Source: Isoetes taiwanensis (taxonomy: Eukaryota > Streptophyta > Lycopodiopsida > Isoetales > Isoetaceae). From it: DNA of 64,000 nt. Under the pieces are notes generated by a model. The model was not told the origin of the DNA and did not search any database. It was given only the letters and a program-made list of their open reading frames with translations. Positions 25,021 through 36,507 of this stretch are shown here, in pieces. Every line of letters begins with the position of its first letter. Position 1 is the stretch's first letter. The stretch is taken from NCBI GenBank assembly GCA_021234155.1, contig JAJEKV010000014.1, forward strand, positions 20,227,513 through 20,291,512, written 5' to 3'. The position numbers and the translations under genes were made by a program.

Positions 25021-25504
25021 GAGTGATCCAGATGAACTGCAGAGATGGGGACCAAAGGAAAGTGACTAAATAGTTGCTGGATATGTTCCTCGTCGAAATG
25101 TGAAAGCCTGATAAAGAAAATGGTTCTTTTTTATTTCAAATATAGTTTGACATTTATTATCACAAACTTATCTTAATTTCAGAAGACTTAAAATATGGAA
25201 AAAAAAAAACCTTTGTAGCTTGTTGAATGATGTGGATAGGAATTACAGTTCCCTGTTCAGAAGTGGTTGCGAGGAGTGATCCATCCATTGACATGGCCAT
25301 TGCAGTCAATGGAGACCTGTGAGCTTGGATCTGATAGAAAAATAAGTGTTAATTATGTGTTGACAAGAAACACCAAAACAATCTCCATTTACTACCTGGC
25401 ATAGTGCATCCAAATCTATGGCATTATATACAATGACATCTCCAGAACTCATGCTTGCAGGTAAAGCAAGCAGTTGTCTTGATTTGGAGAAAATGCACAT
25501 AACC
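25021..25504 (-). pseudogene. ATG18b-like (PROPPIN/WIPI) fragment, three exons, disrupted
   Basis: ATG18/WIPI proteins are seven-bladed beta-propellers that bind PI3P through an F/L-R-R-G motif and act in autophagosome formation. Three minus-strand exons keep family order. Exon a (25504-25396) has GLCAFSPNQDNCLL in one frame and ALPASMSSGDVIVYNAIDLD in the next. Exon b (25330-25211) has IQAHRSPLTAMAMSMDG, LLATTSEQGTVIPIH and QQATK. Exon c (25106-25021) has AFTFRRGTYPATI, a TAG stop at 25067-25065, then SLSFGPH and SSSGSL before a GTAAGT donor. Acceptors and donors are intact and phases agree between exons. The single-base frame change in exon a and the stop just after FRRG disable it. No 5-prime exons are seen above 25.5 kb and no convincing 3-prime ones below. 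It is a decayed, intron-containing duplicate; an assembly error would need two separate mistakes. Confidence 0.75.
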
Positions 25505-26440
25505 CTGCAATAACATTATCATCCAATGCTCTCAGTAACATCCTCCAGTCTACTTCAATACTAGTTAATTGATTAAGGGGCAGAAAATTAACAATGATGC
25601 AGAATATAGCAACAAGTGCCTCTCTTTCTTATTGTTGGGGCAAGTTAAATTACTAGCTTCCTTTCCCAAGTTTACATTTGAAAGTTCTTGGATATGTGAG
25701 AAAAATTGGGAAGAAAGGTTCTACTATTAACGGTACTATGGATCAATCTATGAGGTTGCTTTAGAGCAATCAATCTTCTTTTGCCTTTTCCGGCACACTC
25801 CAATTGCAAAACTTTCAATGCAAAAAAGGTAAAAACAGAGGATATTTTTGCCAGAACAGCAGAGGTTGAATTAAAAGGCGGATCTCTGTATGCTTGCCGG
25901 CCAAAAACCAAGCCATTTCTCAGGCCCTAGAATCTCAATCATAGCTTTTGATGGATTGTTCTTGCTAATGCAGCGCGATCGATCTCTTTGGAAGAGTCGC
26001 CATCGTCCATACAAGATCTTAGCAGAGGAAGCAGATGAAAAGTCCTCCGGTTTGGCTATTTATCTAAAACAATAAAGAAAGGAGGCTGCTGCATACAATA
26101 GTCTATTCATGCCGATCTTAAAAGGATAAAGCTCCACATAAAGATTTACCTGGCTTTGCCAGATGGTAATAGCCGTCGCTACAATTGTGAAAAGCCAGAT
26201 TAAACAGGCATGGATGGTCGGTAAATGGTCGGCAGACAGTTCTGAGACGTTTTGTATCCTTCTCATGCAAAATATTCAGTCAAAGAGCCCTTTATTTACA
26301 ACAAGCTTACTCTTAGGGCAAGCAACCCTTCTTTTTGCAACGGTGGTCGTTGGTCGAGACCACATGAAACCAGTTTCAAATGATTCTTGTCCGCAACAAC
26401 CCTTGGATCAGTCTCGGCAAAGCAGGACCCGTTGATGGCA
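25505..26440. other. Flanking DNA, no gene recognised
   Basis: No exon of the ATG18b family is seen here, although its 5-prime part would be expected on the minus strand. Short open frames on both strands are not recognisable. Confidence 0.45.
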
Positions 26441-26449
26441 TGTAACAAA

Positions 26450-26680
26450 TCCATTGAAGATGGAAGAAAACTTTGACAGAATAGGGAACTGATTGAAGCA
26501 AATGACTGGTTTGCCTTCTAGATGGGATGGGAAATCGGCAGAACAAAACACCTGAACAAAAATAGGTTGCACAAAACCCAATCCACTGAAGAAGAAAGAA
26601 AGCTTTAATAGAACAGGTTGCACAAAACCAATTCAGTAAAGAAGGAAGAAAACTTTGACAGAATAGAACGGCTAATCTGC
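26450..26680. repeat. Degenerate tandem repeat with GAAGAAAACTTTGACAGAAT core
   Basis: Three related phrases of about 35 bp occur near 26455, 26585 and 26635: (G/A)AAG(A/G)A(G/A)GAAAGAAA(A/G)CTTT(G/A)A(C/T)AGAA. GGTTGCACAAAACC flanks two of them. This explains the long leucine/phenylalanine-rich open frame on the minus strand, which is not taken as a gene. Confidence 0.5.
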
Positions 26681-27334
26681 CTTCTCGCTGGGAAAACTGA
26701 CTCTGTGCTACGAACAAATAAAATAGGTTCCAAACAAATGCCTGGCTCTGCTTTTCATGTTTGATGCTGGTGCAGAATAAACTGTCAGACAAAAATAGGC
26801 TCCACAAAGTGCCCCGACCTTGCGCCCCCGACCAGAAGCCATAAAGAAAATGACTGAAGAAGCCACAAACAACCACCGTTACAAAACATGCAAAAGACAG
26901 GAAGAAGCAAGCCGATTTGATGCGGCGCAAAATACAAGCAAGCAACCCTTAAAAAACCGATGGAGAATTGTAAGAAGGCGCCATAAAAAATGAAAGAGGA
27001 TCTGGGCGACTTCAAACTTGAAAAATGCCAAGGTAACAGTAAGAAAAAACTCAACAATAGGGAAGAAGACGCAGGCCCTGGTAAGGGCAACGGCAACGGA
27101 CATGGACAATGGAATCAAGGGCTTCCTCGAGCAGATGAAGATGCACGGGTCGTTCCCGAACAGGCATGCCTTGCTTATTTTTCTGCCATTTCTAATTTTC
27201 GTGGCCATCGATTTAGGAAAATGCTAATCCAATGGCATAATATGATGCCACCTAAGGTTTGGCTGATTTGGAACTGCTACGTGGATAGCCTAGAATTGCA
27301 AGGAGGGTTGCACGCTTGGTTAGGCTGGCGTGCT

Positions 27335-27359
27335 AAAAAAAAAAAAAAAAAAAAAAAAA
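27335..27359 (+). repeat. 25-base A-run
   Basis: This is an uninterrupted A-run after a G/T-rich 35-bp stretch. It could be the tail of a small retroposon. No body is recognisable upstream. Confidence 0.5.
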
Positions 27360-27657
27360 CACGGGGGCGTTATAGGGAATTTTCGTGTTTAGCTTTGAAT
27401 TATAAGGCTCGATTTTGCCGATCCCTTTGGATTGAGGGCTTATTCGATGTCGTTTTGAAGCGTCCCACCATGCTCTTTGGTCAATTGAACTGTCCCCAAC
27501 ATGTTGGTGCAAGAATCGCCTCTATCTGAGTTACCTAGAAATAGTTATGGCCTTTGAAAATGAGAGACCTCGTTCTCCACTCTAATAACTCACACGTTAA
27601 TCTCTAACTAGCTTATTCCTCCCATAACTAGGGCAACACTCATGCTACTTCTGGACC

Positions 27658-28591
27658 AGGGTTGGATATTGAAGGCTGCAAGCCTTGCAAGACCCTAAAA
27701 ACCATGCAAAATAAAGTCCAAAAAAAAGTAGACCTTCAAAAACAAGTCTACATTTTTCATAGCCTTGCAAAATGAAAGTCCAAAAAAAATTTGCCATGCA
27801 ACAAAAAGTCTACTTTTGGCATAGACATGCACTTATACCCGTATTTTGAATATACATATTATATACGTATTATATATCAACCAACCATTGTACTATTACG
27901 ATATAGATACCATATATATTAGAGAAATAAAAAATGGAGAAATCAAAGAAAAAAGTAAGGAATAATATATATAAATAGTAAGAAATTCATCATTTACATT
28001 GGAGCATTATAATTATGGTTTGGCATGGCGGCGAATAATATTGCCAACCGAAATTTGGATTCTAAAAATTTCATTTGCTTGCTTTATGAAATTGGGGGAA
28101 ATTTTTTTCCTCTTTTCTTTTTCTGATACTTCTAACGTCGATGAATATGCGGCTCTAAATTGTGTCCCGAATCATTAAATCATGCCCCAATCATCAAATC
28201 ATGCCCCGAATCAACGAGATTGATCAACCGAATTCATTTAAGCAGCCAGAATGCACGAAACAAACTTGAATATATAATCTTTGAATCGATTTAGGCAGCC
28301 AGAATATAAGACAATGCTTCTTGCTAAAGAACGAAATTTCAAAACTATAAGCTGAATCCGGGAAGAGCTGAAATTTAATGATGATCAAACAATCTTTATG
28401 TGTTAAATATTGCGAGTGCATTGTTACATTTAAGTATTTTAAGGAGAAAAAAATTTAAAGCCGCGCATTGTTACTTTTACATTAACAATGCAAATGAAAG
28501 TCTAATTTATATTATGCCATGCAATTTGAAAGTCCATTTTTTTGGGTGACCTTCCAAAAAAAGTAAGGGCAGCCCTTCAATTTCCAACCCT
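27658..28591. mobile_element. Non-autonomous hAT-like DNA transposon with target-site duplication
   Basis: The left end CAGGGTTGGATATTGAAGG (27658) is mirrored by the right end, whose reverse complement is CAGGGTTGGAAATTGAAGG (ending 28591). CTTCTGGAC lies immediately outside both ends, giving an 8-9 bp target-site duplication. CAGGG termini and 8-bp duplications are characteristic of the hAT superfamily. The interior of about 0.9 kb is AT-rich, carries repeated (A)GTCCA/GTCTAC phrases near both ends and has no transposase. It was therefore moved by a transposase made elsewhere. It landed in the leader region next to the minus-strand LTR. Confidence 0.85.
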
Positions 28592-28693
28592 GCTTCTGGA
28601 CTTGGGATAGTTTATCCAAAATTAAAGTCCCTTAAAACTAACAAATCTAACGAGTTAGAAGGCCAGTGCAATGATCTAGTCCACCAAAATCAT

Positions 28694-28705
28694 GCTCTGA
28701 TACCA
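28694..28705 (-). other. Retrotransposon primer-binding site (initiator tRNA-Met type)
   Basis: On the minus strand TGGTATCAGAGC lies one base after the LTR terminus. It matches the 3-prime end complement of plant initiator tRNA-Met, the commonest primer for plant LTR retrotransposons. It fixes the polarity: the LTR at 28707-30694 is a 5-prime LTR on the minus strand and the internal region extends to lower coordinates. Confidence 0.85.
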
Positions 28706-28706
28706 C

Positions 28707-29582
28707 TGTGATGCTACCCGAACCTATACAATGCTCCCATCGTATGAATACGGGAAATTCCCCTCCCATGGCGACTCCATCACCACGGAAAGGCCCTCTG
28801 TCTGACTCGAACCACTTGTGATGGTTAAGTGTCCGGGTGAAGGACACAGAGGTGTCATTCGTCCCACGCCTTCTATGGGAATCCTATGTAGTGGAAGCAT
28901 ACATACATGTTAGCACCTGGCAACAAGACAAGTAAATAATATACCACCACGAAGGGTGGCCCATCCACCATCAATATGAGCAACAATATGATATCAATAT
29001 ACATAGAAAATGCACCATAAATGAGGCTTCTACCTCGGCCTCAGACTCAAGGGGGTTGACTCACGGTCAGGCCCTCTGGATAACAGCAGATAGAAGTACA
29101 ACATGGCGTTGGCTAGCATAGAACAATGGCTAGGGTAGTCCACTTATTGTGACGCTCCCCGAGCCTATACGATGCTCCCATCATATGAATACCGGAAATT
29201 CCCCTCCCATGGCGGCTCCATCAACATGGAAAGGCCCTCCGTCTGACTCGGACCACTTATGGCCAAGTGTCTGGGTGAAGGACATGGAGGTGTTTTTCGT
29301 CCCACGCCTTCTATGAGAATCCTATGTAGCGGAAGCGTACATACATGTTAGCACCCGGCAACAATACAAATAAATAATATACCACCACGAAGGGTGGTCC
29401 ATCCATTATCAATACGAGCAATAATATGATACCAATATACATAGGAAATGCACTATAGATGAGGCTTCTACCCCGAGCTCAGACTCAAGGGGGTCGACTG
29501 ACGGTCAGGGCCTCCAGATAACAGCAGATAGAAGTATAACATGGCATTGGCTAGCATAGAACAATGGTTAGGATAGTCCATT
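28707..29582 (-). repeat. 441-bp tandem duplication inside the LTR
   Basis: The unit beginning TGTGATGCTACCCGAACC at 28707 recurs as TGTGACGCTCCCCGAGCC at 29148. The copies stay collinear to AGTCCA(C/T) near 29142 and 29581, with scattered substitutions. The duplicated part includes the LTR 3-prime terminus, so the LTR has two candidate ends. Only the 28707 end is next to the primer-binding site. Confidence 0.85.
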
Positions 29583-30694
29583 CCATCCGCCCCTCCTGTG
29601 CACACTTTGCAAATAGGTTGAAACATGCTATGGCATGATTGTAGCCTTCTGGAGATGCAATCCCATGGAATCACCCTATGAGACTACTCCGGGTTACATC
29701 TCCCCAGTCCCATGAGGCAGGTTAGGGAAGCGTCCCCTCCCCCGGCACAATGCATCCCTGGGTGTGCTAGAGGACATGAGCCACATCAGCAGCCCCCCAT
29801 CCGTACCCGATTTACTCCCTAAAATCTAAAGGCAGGCTCACCATGCTCGTTCGAGTTAAGGACGCTCAAAGGCCATATCCTGTAACCTAGGGAGTGTCAG
29901 ACCCATACCCGGCCCCTTCAGTGACTGACTATAAGCATAGCACACTATAGGAATCTTGTAGCCACGCTAGGCACGATCCCACCCCCGTTTCACCATCATA
30001 CCCGTTGTTTGGTGCTGAATCACAACATAGTATCCACAGCCAGGTGGGTTCTTGCGCACATGCAACATCTAATGGGATTTAAGGGGTTCTAGCTAGGAGC
30101 ATATCTAATCCTAGATGGCCTTTAGGTCTCTACCCCCTTTTACCCATACAACACAAGAGGAACAGAAAGAGAGCATTCATATCTGATACGTCCATCATAA
30201 TCTCATCTAGAACATAGAATAGAGAGACTAATCATCCATCTAACAAGCAAGGGTTAGTTCCTAACTAGAATCTCAAGCTAATTAAGCCTATTAACCGGTA
30301 TCTGAGCTAGATCTTCCATCTCTCAGGTTCTCCATGCCCTACTGGTTGAATAAGCTTCTCCTCCTTCTCCAATTGCCCCCAAATCGAATTGGGGCAAATT
30401 GGGGTGGAAGCCTCAATTTGGGTTAGCCTGGATTGGTAAGTCTCCCTTGCCCAATCGATTTGGGCCAAGTGTCCATCCTTAATTAGTTATCAAATAAGTA
30501 ATTTAATATTTTAGCCTTTTTAATATTAGGTTAAGCTCTAAATTCGAATTAGGGTTTAGGGTTAGGTTTCAACCTTAATATTAATGAGTTAACATAGCTA
30601 ACCTTAGCTTATGAATAATTAACGCACCATTTTATCATAGTGATGTGTCATGTATTTATACTTAAAAAGGCATATAAATATGTGGAACATCACA
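28707..30694 (-). mobile_element. 5-prime LTR of a Ty3/gypsy-type retrotransposon, with internal duplication
   Basis: On the minus strand the LTR starts TGTGATGTTCC (30694) and ends GGTAGCATCACA (28707), giving the TGTGATG...CATCACA terminal inverted repeat. It is followed by the primer-binding site. Parts match the plus-strand LTR at 44032-45555 in reverse complement, for example CATCCGCCCCTCCTGTGCA (about 29587) and CTCTACCCCC (about 30128). It is longer than that copy because its last 441 bp are duplicated in tandem. Only a few hundred bases of internal region follow before the similarity is lost, so the element is truncated. Confidence 0.8.
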
Positions 30695-31430
30695 GTTTAT
30701 GTCAGTGTTCGACGACCCTCGTGTCTTGTGCTTTGTGCTGCAATGTTCTGTTGAGACTTTCATATTCTCGTTGTTTTGCTGGGTTGATTTATGTTGCAGA
30801 GTATCTTTCTTGGCGCTACCAAGTTGACTTTGAGTATGGGATTATCTTTTACGCAAAGGCGTTGTCCACTATGATGGTTTGGGGTATGGTTGAAGATTTG
30901 AGACTTGGCTAGTTGTGGAGAAGAGCATGTACTTTGCTTGTTTCACCTTGTTCAGATTTGTTCAGATGTTATTGTACTCATACAGTTTAGATTCCTACTG
31001 GTTAGTGTCACTATTATTGTCAGAGTTTTTTCTAGAACAGATCATGTCAGTAGTGGAGATGCCCAGATGTGGCTTTTAGCATTGTATTCTATTTTTGTGC
31101 TTAGTGGAGATGCCAAGATGTGGCTTTCTTTGGCATTGTATTCTGATTTTGTGTTTAGTGAAGATGCCCAGATGTGACTTTTCTTTCAGTTTATCTCATC
31201 TTCTCTCTCTCCCTTATCTGGTTTTGACAATTGAATTTATCTTCTTATAATGATATGAAGAAAAATGTACTTTCATTGGCTGCAATACTCTAAAGCTTAT
31301 CATTGCATCAATGAATTCAATAGATAATATCTACATTATATGCGTCAAAACCTATTTGTTATTTGAGATGCAATTTGTTTATATGAGTTTACTAATACTT
31401 CAAAATTATTATCTTGGGCAAGGGAGAAAT
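30695..31430. other. Flank with a short tandem repeat
   Basis: Between 31052 and 31180 the phrase AGTG(G/A)AGATGCC(C/A)AGATGTG occurs three times at intervals of 51 and 54 bp (31052, 31103, 31157). TTGTATTCT-type spacers separate the units. The rest is unremarkable. Confidence 0.6.
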
Positions 31431-31434
31431 GAAA

Positions 31435-32483
31435 TTGAAATGAAATGAAATGAAATTTTATTATTACGTCTTCAAGACCGCCAGGTCTATGAGACGATTA
31501 CATTGCACTCAAAATTATAAAATAAGTCATCCAGTGCGTCCTCAGAGAACAACACACTGGGCTCCTCTACCTCAATCTCCGTCACCCTTTGTTGCTTCAT
31601 CAGGACCTCTCTATGGCTAAGAATGTCCATAATACAACCTCCAATGCATGAGCCTGCCTGTCGAAAGAAATCAACAAGCGAAATAGCACTGACCCCATGC
31701 TTGACCCGGATATCCGAATAAGCGCGACAAAAAAGCAGGACATGGGCCTCATCTTCTACTACTCCCGCATCACATAGCTGACAATGTCTAAGATCATGCG
31801 CAATGTCTGCCCATCTCCCGATCTCCACACCAAGTCGGTGTGAGCTCAACCGTATTCTTGCGATTGCATGCCTAAGTTTCAGCGATATGGGTTCCCTAAG
31901 ATCGTGCTTCTTGCAGAGATGGATTTATGTGAGCCTTATAATACTCTTTCTTCACGGTGGCACGCTCCATGACTTACTCAAGAAACTATCTCGAACCCAA
32001 CCACTAATGTCCTCTTTGTGCATCTCCAAATCCTGTATGTTCATCCCCATTTCATAAGCCATCTGTCTATATCTCGCACCGACCTTTTACGGTTTCCTCT
32101 AAAGCAAGTCTAGGCAAGCTATTATTGGCATATCATATAGGACTTTGCACATATAGCGCGATGATGCGCAAAAAGAGCCTCGACTTCGAAAGTGGCATCA
32201 TTCCACTTTCAACTAGCATCATGTCATATGGTGTTTGCATCTTTGTGCCCAACTCAGGTATGAAAAAATTTCTTCGTATCTTTTCCACTTTTTGCCGGCT
32301 ATCATTAGCAAGGCCTGGTCCCCGAACTTCACGACCATATAGCACAACCGTCTGGACAAGCACCTTGTAGAGCATGCGCTTCATCTCAAAATTCCATATC
32401 TCTGCATTCACACACTTCCTTTGCATAGCATACAACGCTTTTAGACCCGCATTCACCCTTCCGAGAGAGAGAGAGGGGGACAA
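31435..32483 (-). pseudogene. LINE ORF2 3-prime part, zinc-knuckle end and pentamer-repeat tail
   Basis: At 32483-32133 the minus strand encodes the post-RT region (QTVVLYGREVRGPG, KVEKIRRNFF). After frame changes around 32060-31850, 31849-31487 encodes MSSHRLGVEIGRW, CQLCDAGVVEDEAHVLLFC and YSDIRVKHG, a C-x2-C...H-x4-C module. The 3-prime end is followed by a conserved untranslated phrase (GTCTCATAGACC) and a run of TTTCA units at about 31455-31435. Stops and frame breaks make it inactive. Confidence 0.8.
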
Positions 32484-33295
32484 AAAAGGAAAAAGAAAAA
32501 GAAAATCTTTTTAAACCTGTTTAAACAGACTTTTACCTTCCATGGACTTTTGCAAAGACCGCTTCTGGCCAATATGCAGCCTTAAGCCAAAATAGGTGAC
32601 GTTTGACTTAAGCCTTCAAATTGTTAACATTTATCAACGCAAAGGATTCTACAATCTACAAGAAGTTTCCAATCCTCTAGAGCTTATGAACATAATTTCA
32701 TTCGAAACTAAAAAGTTCTCCATAAATACCAATGCTAAAATACCTTTTTACGTTTAAGAGAGTGTTTTTTTAAAATGGGATTAAAATATCTAGCAAACTT
32801 AAATTATACAAATTCCCAAGTCTTAATCATTTGATATGAAAGCACTGACCTTAGCCAACATATTAAATAGAAAATAGTTTTCAAGGCCCAAAGGTCACTA
32901 CCATAACGAAGTAATAGATTGTTTTATTCTTTCAGCTTAACCTTCCATCATTTGTCATCTTGTCTTGTAAGCTTTGCCAACTTGAAATAATGGAGAAACA
33001 CACATAGGATGAAGAAATCCCATTACCTGCAGTGAAACCAGAGGACAAATAGCCTAAGAAAGGTAAGGGCCTAAGTCACTAACAGGTAAGCTTAGATTTT
33101 TTGAGCTTTTCGCCCTTCACCTTGGATGTAATCCTCAACATAATAGAAAGACTTTAGAAAGATAATCATAATACTAACATGTTATTAAAGTCTTCCTGTC
33201 ACAATTGTGAAGAACAAAGGTGCTAAGGGAAAACCTTACTAAATTCCTCTACTCACTACAAAAATATCAGCCGGCTCACCCTAAAAAAGTATAAT
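32484..33295. other. Anonymous DNA after a GA-rich run
   Basis: A (GA)n run lies at 32464-32476, followed by an AAAGG/AAAGA-rich stretch. I see no gene or repeat end up to about 33295. Confidence 0.4.
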
Positions 33296-33690
33296 AGACC
33301 TTGCTGACGTATGAAGCTTCACGAATTTTCTTGTAAATGACTCTCCAAGTCCAAGAGCAAGAAGACACTTCTCCAAAAAACCCCAATCAACACTATAGGC
33401 TTTAGCAAAATCAAGTTTAAGATACACCGCTCTATGACCCTATAAACGGGCCCAATATATTCCCTCATATGCAGCAGCCACAGTTGTTGAGAATTCATTG
33501 ACGAGGGAGAAAGCTAGATTGTGTTGATGAAATAGAGTCAACCAAAATATTTCGAAATTTTCCTGCCAATATCTTAGCAAAGATCTTGTACACAGAGGAA
33601 AGTAATGTAGTAGGTTGCCAGTCAAAAATAGTCTTGGGTTCCTTACTCTTTGGAATGAGGGTGATGCAACCCATATTCAAAATATAGTAA
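33296..33690 (-). pseudogene. LINE reverse-transcriptase fragment
   Basis: The minus strand at 33680-33495 encodes MGCITLIPKSKEP and LLSSVYKIFAKILAGKF, ending SSTQSSFLPRQ. This is the classic RT entry motif of plant LINEs. After a frame change, 33440-33300 gives YLKLDFAKAYSVDWGFLEK, in which the palm motif (LDFAKAYD) is preserved. The catalytic FADD box is not present. It differs in wording from the 1-kb LINE, so it is a second family. Confidence 0.75.
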
Positions 33691-34639
33691 CATCATCAAG
33701 AACAATCAAGAAGAACTTTTTATCCAATGTCTTTAAAGTTCAATAAGGTAGTAGACCTATTCTCTGAAGATGGCCAGTCAACCAATAACTAAGCTTCCTG
33801 GTATAAAGAAATGCTTCAGTATATTGACCAACCCCACTAAATGACATCGAGTTACTAATACATTTCTTGTGTAAATCATGATCAATCTCAATCACATTGT
33901 ATCCAAACACCTGAAGTGTGTTCTTACACATTTTAAGCTGATAGAAAACATCAACAGGAGGTAATTGAAGCTCTAACTGAGTCCTTTGCTCGTAACTCAC
34001 CAAAAGGTTATTGAGATCTTTTTTGTTATCTTGAATCATCACATCAATAGATGTAGCAATACAAACAACAGGAGTAGTTAATGACAAATTCTTCTTGATC
34101 CAATGACTAAAGCGCTAGTGGACGATAAAAAATCATTCTTATTCTTCTAGCATTTACTCCAGGAGTTGAGGACCTCCGATGAAGTGCACAAGGCTGATCT
34201 TTATTAGAATTGGCACCAAGGGGTGCTGAGGCACCATCCACGGAAGCACTATTGCTATTCAAATCATTTGTACTATTCAGTGCATGAGTGCCAATGCAGG
34301 AGAATCGCCTTCTTGAAAGATGCTTTCACCAAGAATGAAATGGTTAACATGCAATGCCAAATTTGCCCCATCCACCACCATGTATATAGGAGATTTTGCA
34401 GGCAATTTGGAAGTTGAAGCCTCAAAGTGGCCGAAATCTATTAGGGCCAAAATGGCTATTAGAGGAATCTGAAATCTATGATGCCATGCACCCTTGGAAA
34501 GAGCTTTGAATCAGTTTTTTAACGAGCCAAAAAATACCAAAATTCGAGGCCAGTAGCTCAAGCTATAAACATAAACGTAAAAGCAGTCTCTGGCAAAAAA
34601 CCTAGAGTGCTCCATCACCCTATCTCCATATTGTAACTA
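33691..34639. other. Anonymous DNA, no gene recognised
   Basis: A 115-codon open stretch on the minus strand (33740-34087) has no recognisable domain and no good start context. Nothing else stands out. Confidence 0.4.
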
Positions 34640-35345
34640 CAACTGAATGCATTTTATTCCCTCAAACTTTCCTTGCATCTACTTCTCAACTGTGGAGTTT
34701 CGGCCATGTCTCAAGTGCAAAAGATCAAAACTCGGCCTTCAAAATATAAAGAACTTAGCAACTCATATGGTTTATGTTCCAGAAGCCATATCCTAGTCAG
34801 ATTCGACCAAGACCTTGCACTGTGTTCTCATGTGTGTGGGGGTGGGAGAGGAGGAGGAGGAGGGAGGGAGGGAGGAGGAAGGGGGGTGTTGATGCAACAG
34901 CTTGCCCCAAAAGTCCTTTCCTTAAGGCCTCGACGATGGACTGACAAAACCCCCACTCTGAAACTGTGAATTGGCTCTTCCAATGGATTTATAATGTCGA
35001 TATTACCTAGGGGCCAAGTCTCGTCGGCAGAAGACCACCCCTTCTCAAGAAGCATCAAAGTAGCTCGTGTCCAATACACTTGCAGCCAATTGACCTAGGA
35101 GGTGGCTGTAGAATACTGCCATGTAAGGTGTTCGTGTTTCTTCCTTTGGCAAAACTGACTATGGAATTTGGTCCCTAGAGTAATTTTGCCATTTTGGATG
35201 ATGTAGCAAAGTCAGATCTTTATTCCAGAGCCTATGCACTGTCCGAATGACAAAACACTTGGGTTTCCACACGGTCGCCCGCAAATTGCTTCGCGGTTTG
35301 ATAAGTTCTCCCAGACCGATCTTGGATTTGTTTGGACCTCCTTGA
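34640..35345. repeat. Dispersed repeat, segment A copy 1
   Basis: Shares collinear phrases with 37310-37980 and in part with 38500-38790. Examples are TTTCGGCCATGTCTCAAGTG, CCTTAAGGCC(T/C)CGACGA and CCACACGGTCGCCCGC. It contains a G-rich GGGAGGAGG tract at 34840-34890 that the other copies lack. No protein is encoded. Unknown repeat family. Confidence 0.65.
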
Positions 35346-35906
35346 TAAGTTCTCCCTTGACATGTACGTTATGAGTAGATGTGTTGGACATTTCTCATAA
35401 ACCTACTGACATATTCCATAAGTCTTCACTACTCTGCTAGGGCCAATCATGAGTGTGCAATAAACTCACACTTGACTTCTAATCTAAAGAATACAGGTTT
35501 TTGTACAGAATTATTTGGGTGGCCCTAATTCTGGATTGGAAGCTTGGCCAATGCAAGGAGGCATAGAGGCCAAGTTGACAGTTCGGAATTAGGGCTACGC
35601 GAACATTGGTGCAACATGAAGTTAAATGTGGGTCATATTTTAAGCAAATGGCCAAGCGCTATTGGTTAGAGGTCAAAAGCATAAATAAAAGGAGAAAAAT
35701 GGCAGGAATATTAGGGGAAGTAAATCCGTTAAGATGATGGTGGACACATAAGGTGATACTACTCATTGGAATATGCTTGAATCTGGCCCACATTAACTTT
35801 ATCTAGTGATGGGTGAACTTATAATATAGTACTTGCAAATCAAATGATATAAAATATAAGGAATAACATAGTTTGGACTCCAAACTTGAGAGTTACCCCC
35901 CCCTTT

Positions 35907-35942
<36 letters not shown>

Positions 35943-36150
35943 TGGGCCGGATGGGGGTGATGGGGTGGCTAATTAGTCCAAAAGGATATACCTAGATTTT
36001 GCCTAAATTAATTTTACTTTAGTAATGATGAACTTATAATCTAATATTTGCAAATCAAATAATTTGTTGGATCTAATCTAATTTGGAATACCATCATCTG
36101 GACCCCAAAATTGAGTTATCTTTTGTCCTTCTCCCATGTTCTTCTCTTTG
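35346..36150. repeat. Dispersed repeat, segment B copy 1, with 32-base A-run
   Basis: Matches 39560-40320 through CCCTTGACATGTACGT, GTGTTGGACATTTCTCATAA and GGATTGGAAGCTTGG(C/T)C. The A-run is at 35908-35939. The sub-phrase GATGAACTTATAATCTAATA(T/C)TTGC occurs near 35810 and 36025, and again in the other copy near 40165 and 40405. It is contiguous with segment A here. Confidence 0.65.
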
Positions 36151-36507
36151 TTTGGGTTCCATAGACCTATTGGTATTTGTGGACGATAAAACCCCATTCA
36201 ATTCAGCTCTTAAATATACCATTCTTAACAACTAAATGGGACTGTCATGTGGAGCATATGCCATAACCATTATAAGCAAGTAAGAACGTTGTTTACTTTC
36301 TTGAAGTTATGAATGCTTTACAAAGGGGAGATGAATGGTTAACAAGCACTAGAATCTAGAGATCTCAAAGTTCTTTGATTAAAGAACTTATTGAAGTTGA
36401 AGGATGAACTTAAAACATTCTTGCCAATATGAAAAATGAAATGTGGGGTATGTATCAATGTGGCCTCAATGAGATGCCAAATAGAAGTTACAAGGAAGGG
36501 GAGCTTA

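Noticed and set aside
26376-26945. 189-codon minus-strand open frame rich in Phe, Leu and Ser.
   Set aside because: It is produced by a degenerate purine-rich tandem repeat on the other strand, and no domain is recognisable.
27018-27227. 69-codon plus-strand frame ending in a hydrophobic stretch.
   Set aside because: It overlaps other open frames in the same area, has no homologue I recognise and no convincing splice or promoter context.
34828-35079. Proline-rich frame on the minus strand.
   Set aside because: The proline run is only the reverse reading of a GGGAGGAGG low-complexity tract within a dispersed repeat.
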